From an uncultured Saprospiraceae bacterium (GTDB taxonomy: Bacteria; Bacteroidota; Bacteroidia; Chitinophagales; Saprospiraceae), in assembly GCA_937921595.1 (NCBI GenBank), contig CAKZTD010000126.1, forward strand, positions 1-50,729: a stretch of DNA of 50,729 nucleotides. The letters run 5' to 3'. This document shows, in pieces, positions 44,525 to 50,729 of the stretch. Every line of letters starts with the position of its first letter. Position 1 is the first letter of the stretch. A program made the translations under genes and the position numbers. Under the pieces are notes generated by a model. The model was not told where the DNA came from. It was given only the letters and a program-made list of their open reading frames with translations, and ran no database searches.

Positions 44525-44673
44525 TTGAGAATATTTGTTTTTGGTGAAATTTTATAGTTCTTTATGATAATTATTGAAGGCAATAGTGGGTAAAAATGAG
44601 AAGCTTAATTTACTTTCAACGACAAGAACGAGCTTTTGCCTCATATATTAAAACAAAAAACAATTTATTATTT

Positions 44674-44848
44674 ATGCGAATCAGGATTTAAAATATTGTT
44701 ATTTTTTAATTTGCCTCAAGCTAAGAAAAAGCGGCATTAGATATTAGATTTTCGGGCGTTCCTAAAACCGAACATCAATACAGATTACGCTCAGCTTAAA
44801 ATTAAGATGCTAAGAACGTTGTTAATTACTTTCAAATCTAATTCGCAT
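44674..44848. repeat. Dispersed foldback element, copy 2 (MITE-like, with terminal inverted repeats)
   Basis: ATGCGAATCAGGATTT (44674-44689) is inverted at 44834-44848 as AAATCTAATTCGCAT, with about one mismatch and one gap. The base run TATTT directly precedes the left end and directly follows the right end, as a possible target-site duplication. The inside (GGCATTAGATATTAG, TTTTCGGGCGTT, ACGCTCAGCTTAAAATTAAG) aligns with 36753-36953. No ORF. The right end is only 16 bp before the glycosyltransferase ATG. Confidence 0.65.
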
Positions 44849-44864
44849 TATTTCTATATTATTC

Positions 44865-46424
44865 ATGAAACCCTTTTTAATAAAATATCGCTTTCCTATT
44901 TTTTATGTAGCCCTAATGCTCAGCCTCTGCTTGTTTTATGGCTATGTAAAAATGTTTAGCTATAGTCCAAGATCAACACATCAATGGAGACAAGCTGACA
45001 CCGCATCTCTGGTCATGAATTACTATCAGGATGGTTTGAATTTCTTTAAACCAAGAATGCATTTTATCATGGGCGGTGAAGGTTTTGTAACTGGAGCGGG
45101 AGAAGCACCGATCTTTTATTATGCTGCTGCTTTATGTTATAAAGTTTTTGGACCACATGATGGCATCTATCGACTGCTGAGCTTATTGATGTTTTTACTG
45201 GGATTGTTCTTAATGGCTAAAATCATTTCGATTGAAGCCAAAGATTGGTTTAGTCCAGTCATCCTTGCCGGAATAATTATGACTGCTCCGGTCATTGCCT
45301 TTTATAGTTTCAACTTCACGCCCAACATACCCGCTCAAGGTTTGGCCATGGTTGGCATCTGGTATTTCTATCGTTTTTATAAAACAAAATTCATTAAGTT
45401 TTTTTACTGGAGTATGTTTTTTTATACACTGGCCGGATTAATAAAAATCATGGCCTTGATGAGTTTTATTGTTCTTTTGGGAATCTACCTTTTAGATATT
45501 CTTGGCTTGTTTAAAAAGGTTAATCATAAGCGGATTTTTGAAAAAGCAATTAAATTTCTTCCCGGATTTTTGATGGTCGTCGGAATGATATTTTTATGGA
45601 AACTCTGGGCGGATCATTACAATGAAATACATAAAACGAGTTACTTCCTTTCCAAGACACGTCCTTATTGGAGTGTGGATACAGGAGAGCAACATCGGAT
45701 TTTTGAACGAATCAATTTAATCTGGTTTCCTTCTTATTTACACTTGTACACTTTTCGAGGATTAGCAGCGATTGGCGCACTGACTTTATTAACACCACGA
45801 AGACATAAACCAATTCTGTATTTAAGTTTGCTAGCATTAGGAACTGGATGTTTTGCTTTTTTCATGTTATGGTTTCGACAATTTGAAGGACATGATTATT
45901 ATGTAGTCGAAATGATTTTAGTTCCCATTCTTATCATGGGAATGTTTATTCTTTTTTTAAAAAAATATATTCCTAAGGTTTTAAGTCATTGGATTTTCAG
46001 AATTGCACTCTTAGCTTTGGTGGCTTTTAATGCTAATTATGCAAAAGAGATTCTGGACTTTAGATATGATCAGGAAAATGTCTTTATGAACTACTTCAAT
46101 CCTGACTTATACAAGAAGGAAGAGCTTCATGCATTTTTAAAAGATCTCGGCATTCAATATCCCGACAAAGTCGTATCGGCTCCTGATACAAGTCCTAATA
46201 ATACTTTGTATCATTACAATCTTTTAGGTTGGACGGAATTATACCTTGGTGGTGAGATGCATCAACATCGAGTAAAGCAATGCGCAAAAGCTGGCGCAAA
46301 GTATTTGTTGATTCACAATAAAAAATACTTGGAGAAGGAGAATATGCAGGAGGTATTGATTCATCCAATGGGGAATTTTAATAATTCTATTTTTGTGTTT
46401 GACATAAGGGAGTTTCAGGAATGA
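44865..46424 (+). CDS. GT39/ArnT-like integral membrane glycosyltransferase
   Basis: The 519-residue protein has a first membrane helix (FPIFYVALMLSLCLFYGYVK) followed by a loop RSTHQWRQADTASLV with the conserved acidic residue, typical of ArnT/PMT-type glycosyltransferases that use polyprenyl-phosphate sugars. About ten more membrane helices follow, for example LLSLLMFLLGLFLMAKII and LLGIYLLDILGLF. A C-terminal soluble domain (from about residue 420) ends the protein. It would add sugars on the outer face of the inner membrane. The stop codon TGA (46422-46424) lies in the linker of the next repeat, and a MITE-like element ends 16 bp upstream of the ATG. Confidence 0.82.
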   Translation: MKPFLIKYRFPIFYVALMLSLCLFYGYVKMFSYSPRSTHQWRQADTASLVMNYYQDGLNFFKPRMHFIMGGEGFVTGAGEAPIFYYAAALCYKVFGPHDGIYRLLSLLMFLLGLFLMAKIISIEAKDWFSPVILAGIIMTAPVIAFYSFNFTPNIPAQGLAMVGIWYFYRFYKTKFIKFFYWSMFFYTLAGLIKIMALMSFIVLLGIYLLDILGLFKKVNHKRIFEKAIKFLPGFLMVVGMIFLWKLWADHYNEIHKTSYFLSKTRPYWSVDTGEQHRIFERINLIWFPSYLHLYTFRGLAAIGALTLLTPRRHKPILYLSLLALGTGCFAFFMLWFRQFEGHDYYVVEMILVPILIMGMFILFLKKYIPKVLSHWIFRIALLALVAFNANYAKEILDFRYDQENVFMNYFNPDLYKKEELHAFLKDLGIQYPDKVVSAPDTSPNNTLYHYNLLGWTELYLGGEMHQHRVKQCAKAGAKYLLIHNKKYLEKENMQEVLIHPMGNFNNSIFVFDIREFQE

Positions 46425-46456
46425 GGGGTGAGGGGCCGGTGGCCTTCTGAGGAGTA
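46421..46456. repeat. TGAGG-linked hairpin at the end of the glycosyltransferase gene
   Basis: GGCC-GGT-GGCC (46434-46444) lies between ATGAGGGGTGAGG and TTCTGAGGAGTAGG. The linkers match those at 8286-8341 and 38711-38785, so this is a third copy of that variant. Confidence 0.65.
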
Positions 46457-46506
46457 GGCTCATCGAAATTCAACGGCCTAACAAAAGTTATAAAAATTCG
46501 ACATTG

Positions 46507-46536
46507 TCATTCTGAGCTTGTTTAAGAATGATTTTT
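46507..46536 (+). terminator. Hairpin with T-run before the AddB-like gene
   Basis: TCATTCT (46507-46513) pairs with AGAATGA (46525-46531), followed by TTTTT. A modest intrinsic terminator for the glycosyltransferase transcript, 17 bp before the next ATG. Confidence 0.55.
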
Positions 46537-46553
46537 AAAGAGAAAAAAATTTT

Positions 46554-49271
46554 ATGAAAATATATTTTGGTTTACAGTTTGACGAAGAGGTTTATCCTAA
46601 AGCATCGGGTTCGGAAGGTGGTGTGCATTACTTTGGCCCGCAGGGATTGATCTTTATGTTGGAATCTCATTTGGGATTGATTGGTCATCCTACCGATAAT
46701 GAGCACATTCGGATTGAGCAATTCCGGCAAGCGATTCGAAAGCATTTAGATGCTAATTCAGAAACTTTTTATCAGCGATCATTTAAAGCTGATCAATTGG
46801 CGACGGCTTCGCGATTATTGCAATTGAGAGATCAGTTGAAACTCGCAGGTTGGGATTTCAATACGAATCAAGAAACACCGACAAGGTTGCAAACGATTTC
46901 AGAAATTGAAGAAATTGTTGAGCAAAGTGAGAAGAAGATCGCACATGGATTTGCAGATCGTTTTATTGATATTTTAGACCAGCTTGAAAAACGTAGCCAT
47001 CCAATCACTTCGATTTTCTATAATGAGCCTTTGGATATTTTACCGGGACATTACCAGCGATTATTTGCGCTTTTAAAAAGCCAAAAAGTAGCGGTGACTC
47101 CCCTACCCGATGTTGCTGTAAAAGGAAAAACGGATTTAGATGTTTTTAAAAACTTTCTACTTAGAAACAATGGTGATAAAAAAAGTAAAGCAGCCGCAGA
47201 TGGCTCTCTTTTTATTTTAAAAGCAAAAAGAGAAACCGAAGCCGCAACCTTCTTGGCAAAACTATTAACATCCAATTCATCCTCTAATCCAATTTGTCTG
47301 ATTCCTGAAAAAAACAGAGCTTTAGACAATGCTGTTTTACAAGAAGGACTTCCTAGTTTTGGAATCCTCTCTGCCAGTCTTGCTCGACCAAGTCTTCAAA
47401 TTTTAAAACTGGCTTCTGCCTTTCTATGGCATCCCATTGATCCATACAAAATCATGGAGTTTGTTTCGCTTTCGATAAAACCATTGGATGATGAGCTAGC
47501 TGAATTGATTGCCAACATCATGGCTCAAAACCCAGGATTAAATGGAGAAACCTGGCGAATACAAATCGGAATATTTTTTAAAGAATTAAATGAAAGAGCA
47601 GAAACCAATAAATCAATCGATGTCAACAAAATAAAATCAGAATATGATTTTTGGTTTGGAAGAAAACGATATGATGTCAGCAAAACAGTTCCAAAAACGG
47701 AGGTCATCAAAATCTTTAAATTTATTGGCAATTGGGTAAGAGAAATAATCGATGAAAGAAATTTAAAAAATAGTTCATTAATCGTTTTAGGTGAGCAAGC
47801 CAAACGGATTGTCGACTTGCTCGAAGCATTACCCGAAGGCGACAATGAACTCAGCAATCTAGAACTCGAACGTATTGTTCGAACCATCTATAAACCTTCG
47901 CCGGTTTCTTTTACGGAAACAGCCGTTGGACACCTTCCCTTTGTTTATAATTCCAGTGCGATTATCAGTCCAGTAGAAGAATTGGTTTGGTGGAATTTTT
48001 CAAGTTTAGAACAAGAACATTTCTTTTCAAAATGGTACGAAAAGGAATTTAAATATCTAGAAAACAAAAGCATTAATTTGCAACGTCCAAAAGATGAAAA
48101 TGCGCTTTTACTTTGGCAAAGACCAAGAGCGATTTTGCAAACACAAGGTCGAGCATTTTTGATCATTCCTGAAAAGGTTGATGGGTCAGCAGTATTTCCT
48201 CATCCTTTGTATGATGAATTACAAGCGACATTTGAAGATCTATCAGCGATCACTTATCATATCAATGGCCAAAACGAAGCAGGGAATTGTTTGGATACTT
48301 ATTTTAATATTCCAAAATTAGAAACGCTGGAGTATCGCCAATTGGGGAAACCTAAGCCTTTTATTTATATCGCTCAAGCAGAGAAATTAGATCAACGTCC
48401 TGAAGAAACTTTCACTAGTTTGGATAGCCTTTTTTATTATCCTTATCAATGGATGTTCCGACATAAAATAAAACTTAGAAAATCAAGTATCCTGAGTATC
48501 GTTAAAGATGTCACCTTGATGGGAAATCTAGCGCATCGATTTTTTGAATTGTTCTTTTCCAAAGAAGGAATAAAGTCTTGGACAAAAGAGCAGGTTGAAA
48601 AATGGATTGATGAAGAGACTTACCCTTTACTTTCTAAAGAAGGAGCAGTTTTGCTTTTGTATGGTCGAGAACCGGAACGTGTTGCTTTTATTAATAAAGT
48701 GAAATATGCCATTTGGAGCTTACTGGTTTTGATTAAAAACAATGGTTGGTCGGTGAAAGAAACGGAGATGAAAACCGGTGGTAACTTCCTTGATATTCCT
48801 ATCAGAGGAAAAGCTGATATTGTACTCGAAAGAAATAACGAACTCATGGTGATCGATCTAAAATGGCGTGGCGCACCTTGGCGAGAACGGATCATTCGCA
48901 ATGAAGAAGATTTGCAATTGGTGACTTATTCTCGTCTTTTAACGGGTGATGATTCTTGGGCCCATACTGCTTATTTTATTATTGAAAATGGAAAAGCGAT
49001 TTCTAGAAACAATCTTGCTTTTAAGGAAATCACTGGCGCTGCACCAGAAAGTGATCACATTGAGGTCAATCAGCGGATTTGGCAAAAGATGGAAGCGACT
49101 TTCGAATGGAGAATGACGCAGCTAAAAAAAGGGATGATCGAAATCAGAACAGAACAAACGGTTGGGGAGATTGAGGATTCTTATGGTGAGGAGGTGCTGC
49201 CTTTGTTAGAGATGAAGGACGGGGATGCTCCCTTTGATGATTATCGGACTTTGATTAATTTGATTGAGTAA
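46554..49271 (+). CDS. PD-(D/E)XK nuclease family protein, AddB-like
   Basis: The 905-residue protein resembles AddB in length and in having a long helical, helicase-like N-terminal part without a Walker A motif that I can see. The C-terminal quarter is a RecB-type nuclease: GNLAHRFFELFF (His661), IPIRGKADIVLERNNELMVI with Asp755, VIDLKW (Asp768, Lys770) and DLQLVTYSRLL (Gln788, Tyr792). There are few cysteines, so the iron-sulfur staple of Bacillus AddB is absent. Such proteins partner a UvrD-type helicase-nuclease (AddA) in double-strand break repair; no such gene is within the window. The start at 46554 gives MKIYFGLQFDEEVYPK, and no better start is seen. Confidence 0.85.
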   Translation: MKIYFGLQFDEEVYPKASGSEGGVHYFGPQGLIFMLESHLGLIGHPTDNEHIRIEQFRQAIRKHLDANSETFYQRSFKADQLATASRLLQLRDQLKLAGWDFNTNQETPTRLQTISEIEEIVEQSEKKIAHGFADRFIDILDQLEKRSHPITSIFYNEPLDILPGHYQRLFALLKSQKVAVTPLPDVAVKGKTDLDVFKNFLLRNNGDKKSKAAADGSLFILKAKRETEAATFLAKLLTSNSSSNPICLIPEKNRALDNAVLQEGLPSFGILSASLARPSLQILKLASAFLWHPIDPYKIMEFVSLSIKPLDDELAELIANIMAQNPGLNGETWRIQIGIFFKELNERAETNKSIDVNKIKSEYDFWFGRKRYDVSKTVPKTEVIKIFKFIGNWVREIIDERNLKNSSLIVLGEQAKRIVDLLEALPEGDNELSNLELERIVRTIYKPSPVSFTETAVGHLPFVYNSSAIISPVEELVWWNFSSLEQEHFFSKWYEKEFKYLENKSINLQRPKDENALLLWQRPRAILQTQGRAFLIIPEKVDGSAVFPHPLYDELQATFEDLSAITYHINGQNEAGNCLDTYFNIPKLETLEYRQLGKPKPFIYIAQAEKLDQRPEETFTSLDSLFYYPYQWMFRHKIKLRKSSILSIVKDVTLMGNLAHRFFELFFSKEGIKSWTKEQVEKWIDEETYPLLSKEGAVLLLYGREPERVAFINKVKYAIWSLLVLIKNNGWSVKETEMKTGGNFLDIPIRGKADIVLERNNELMVIDLKWRGAPWRERIIRNEEDLQLVTYSRLLTGDDSWAHTAYFIIENGKAISRNNLAFKEITGAAPESDHIEVNQRIWQKMEATFEWRMTQLKKGMIEIRTEQTVGEIEDSYGEEVLPLLEMKDGDAPFDDYRTLINLIE

Positions 49272-49302
49272 AAAATAGGCTTCGCCAATTTTTTAGGGAT
49301 AC

Positions 49303-49576
49303 ATTCACTTCGTGAATAGGATAGATCACCTACGGTGATAGGGGTAGATTTCGACGAATCGAAATAGGGATAGATTCGACGGAGTCGAATAGAGGAGCCT
49401 TGCTCTTGACAAATTACTGAGATAAATATTTTACTTTTTTAATAAAATGTAAGCGTCTTAAAAATCTTGAATAACTTTCGACTATTCGACCCCGTCGAAT
49501 CTATCCTTATTCCGCAGGACTCTATCCCTCAAAAGAGTGAAACGATTTTGAACCATCCACTATCATCGAAGATGAT
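49303..49576. repeat. Covarying-hairpin array C (two facing arms)
   Basis: Left arm: ATTCAC-TTC-GTGAAT (49303-49317), ATCACC-TAC-GGTGAT (49325-49339), ATTTCGA-CGAA-TCGAAAT (49348-49365) and ATTCGAC-GGA-GTCGAAT (49374-49390), with AGGATAG, AGGGGTAG and AGGGATAG linkers. Right arm, inverted: ATTCGAC-CCC-GTCGAAT (49484-49500), a poor ATTCC-GCA-GGACT unit (49509-49521), and ATCATC-GAA-GATGAT (49562-49576). The centre is 93 bp. Here the flanking genes point the same way, unlike arrays A and B. The rest of the 375-bp gap shows no gene. Confidence 0.85.
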
Positions 49577-49646
49577 CTACTCTTATCCTTACAACACCCA
49601 ACCTTTGAGGGACTTTTTTCGTCTGTCTTAGTATAATTCAAACTTT

Positions 49647-50042
49647 ATGAAAACAGCCGGAAATACCCTACTTTTATTGATGTTATTGATATTTGGATCT
49701 TGTGACAAAGAAGAATCACAGAACGATGAATTAATTTCATCAGATTTTGTAAAATGCTGGATTCATTCTTTTGAAGAGGATATGGCTAGAGATCAAGATA
49801 TTTTCAGGCCTTGCGATTATACAGAATTTCCTAGTTCCCGCTATCGACAAATCTATAATTTTATGGCAGATGGCACTTGTACTTATTCGGTCCTTGCTCC
49901 TAACGATGGTCACTTTACAGATTCTGGAAATTGGGAATTCGAAGAGACGGAACAGAAATTAACAATTACAAAAGATGGTGAAATTATTAGAATTACAGAA
50001 GTGACAGAGCTTGATGATACGATCATGTCCTTTTGGAAATAG
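49647..50042 (+). CDS. Small lipocalin-like lipoprotein
   Basis: The 131-residue protein has a lipoprotein signal (MKTAGNTLLLLMLLIFGSC, Cys19). The mature part has the pattern SDFVKCWIHSFEED ... IYNFMADGTCTYSVLAP ... SGNWEFEETEQKLTITKDG, ending in ELDDTIMSFWK, with tryptophan and beta-strand spacing like the lipocalin-like domains of Bacteroidota lipoproteins. It has no close neighbour upstream; the outer-membrane-like gene follows 14 bp after its stop, so they are probably co-transcribed. Function unknown. Confidence 0.8.
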   Translation: MKTAGNTLLLLMLLIFGSCDKEESQNDELISSDFVKCWIHSFEEDMARDQDIFRPCDYTEFPSSRYRQIYNFMADGTCTYSVLAPNDGHFTDSGNWEFEETEQKLTITKDGEIIRITEVTELDDTIMSFWK

Positions 50043-50056
50043 AAGATACTTTAGCT

Positions 50057-50632
50057 ATGAAAAAAATTGTACTCTTTATTTTTATGCTTTCTAATTTTAT
50101 TTCATTTGCCCAAATGAATGAAATAAATATTTCCTATCAAACTACCTCCTTTGGTCAGTTCCAGAATGGTACTTCGCTTACTTACTATAGAAGTATCGGG
50201 TCTAAAAATTACTTTGGTTTACGTACAAATTTTCAGTGGTTTAAAAGTAACGACTTTTTTACACCTCAAAAGATTTATACAGGAAGTATTGATCTTGTTA
50301 ATCGTCGGGATTTTATAAGCAAAAATAAATTTCGTTTTTGGGGAGAACTAGGAATTTCTGTAAAACGACAAAAAGAATTTCATCAAAACATTTATGAGAA
50401 TTGTTTTTGTCTACCTCCAGTCGACATTGATCTTCTTATTATAGAGAAAAAATGGATAAAAGGAAATCAGCTTGGTTTTTCATCAAGTGTTGGAATTGAC
50501 TATCAATTTTTCAAAGCATTCAAAATAGGGCTAATATTTGCTCTAAAAAAATATACCAGCAATAAGCAATTAGGATTTTATACTGACAATCATATATCCA
50601 GTTTGAGTATTTTACTTGGTTATAAATTTTAA
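50057..50632 (+). CDS. Small outer-membrane-barrel-like protein, unknown function
   Basis: From the ATG at 50057 the protein has 191 residues with signal peptide MKKIVLFIFMLSNFISFAQ; a start 24 bp upstream overlaps the preceding gene and weakens the signal. The mature part has alternating aromatic and polar residues (NYFGLRTNFQWFKSNDFF, KFRFWGELGISVKRQKEF, LGFSSSVGIDYQFFKAFKIG) and ends in a strand with a terminal Phe (SLSILLGYKF), as outer membrane beta-barrels do. No family is recognised. The gene starting at 50636 is a near paralogue. Confidence 0.75.
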   Translation: MKKIVLFIFMLSNFISFAQMNEINISYQTTSFGQFQNGTSLTYYRSIGSKNYFGLRTNFQWFKSNDFFTPQKIYTGSIDLVNRRDFISKNKFRFWGELGISVKRQKEFHQNIYENCFCLPPVDIDLLIIEKKWIKGNQLGFSSSVGIDYQFFKAFKIGLIFALKKYTSNKQLGFYTDNHISSLSILLGYKF

Positions 50633-50635
50633 GTT

Positions 50636-50729
50636 ATGAAAAACATTTTACTTCTAGTTTTTACTTTTCTTTCTATTACTATTTTTGCTCAAAGCAATGA
50701 AGTAATTGTTTCTTATCAATCCTTTCGTC
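50636..50729 (+). CDS. Partial paralogue of the preceding barrel-like protein
   Basis: The first 31 residues are visible before the window ends: a signal peptide MKNILLLVFTFLSITIFAQ followed by SNEVIVSYQSFR. The arrangement equals that of the upstream protein (MKKIVLFIFMLSNFISFAQ then MNEINISYQTTSF), so this is a tandem duplicate, 3 bp after the stop codon of the first copy. The two genes and the lipoprotein at 49647 form a probable operon. Confidence 0.75.
   Translation, partial: MKNILLLVFTFLSITIFAQSNEVIVSYQSFR

Noticed and set aside
13769-49576. Hairpin arrays as CRISPR
   Set aside because: In CRISPR the repeat is constant and spacers vary. Here the linker is constant and short (about 10 bp), the variable parts are palindromes, and no cas gene is present.
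13769-49576. Hairpin arrays as integron attC sites
   Set aside because: There are no R'/R'' boxes of the attC type, no integrase, and the units are far shorter than attC sites.

Overview
The window is AT-rich chromosomal DNA from a member of the Bacteroidota, most likely the Saprospiria (Lewinella/Saprospiraceae-like). The evidence is a SprB-repeat adhesin with a type A T9SS sorting domain, three large PKD proteins with gliding-motility (CHU_C, type B) C-termini, a GWxTD protein, a 289-residue primary sigma factor without region 1.1, an N-terminally extended GAPDH, and promoter boxes of the Bacteroidota TAnnTTTG type. I saw no rRNA, tRNA, CRISPR array, transposase or phage gene. All identifications come from reading the sequence; no search was run.

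Layout. 1-4479: 3' part of a giant SprB-repeat surface protein. 4579-12196: housekeeping genes holA, hemH, surE, a small membrane protein, lpxB and topA. 12760-20629: small secreted or membrane proteins, a GWxTD protein, a lipoprotein, a metallophosphoesterase, an SDR/M1-peptidase pair and rplS. 20791-28140: three tandem PKD/CHU_C paralogues. 28507-34650: a Sua5/YrdC protein, two neighbouring P-loop NTPases (the second with TPR/Sel1-like repeats) and a GH36-type alpha-galactosidase. 34889-41396: a CtpA-like S41 protease, an Lrp/AsnC regulator, a secreted protein, GAPDH and the primary sigma factor. 41920-50729: a START-like protein, a TlpA-like thioredoxin lipoprotein, a small membrane protein, a GT39-like glycosyltransferase, a 905-residue AddB-like nuclease, and a run of small envelope proteins cut by the right edge.

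The most unusual content lies between genes. Three loci (13769-13999, 34651-34888, 49303-49576) hold arrays of short, mostly perfect hairpins whose stems differ from unit to unit but keep their pairing. The hairpins are joined by a near-constant linker (TAGGGATAGAT), and each locus has two arms facing each other across a 70-93 bp centre. A related form with a TGAGGAGTGAGG-type linker sits at 8286-8341, 38711-38785 and 46421-46456. Several units supply the stop codon of the adjacent gene. Two further repeat families are present: AT-rich foldbacks (AACAAGTTnAC type) on both sides of the first NTPase gene, and a roughly 175-200 bp element in two copies (36753-36953, 44674-44848), one with MITE-like terminal inverted repeats. 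I do not recognise these as named families; they are the best candidates for something undescribed.

Functionally, the surface proteins at 1-4479 and 20791-28140 would be exported by a type IX secretion system encoded elsewhere. The rest is mostly core metabolism and envelope biogenesis.
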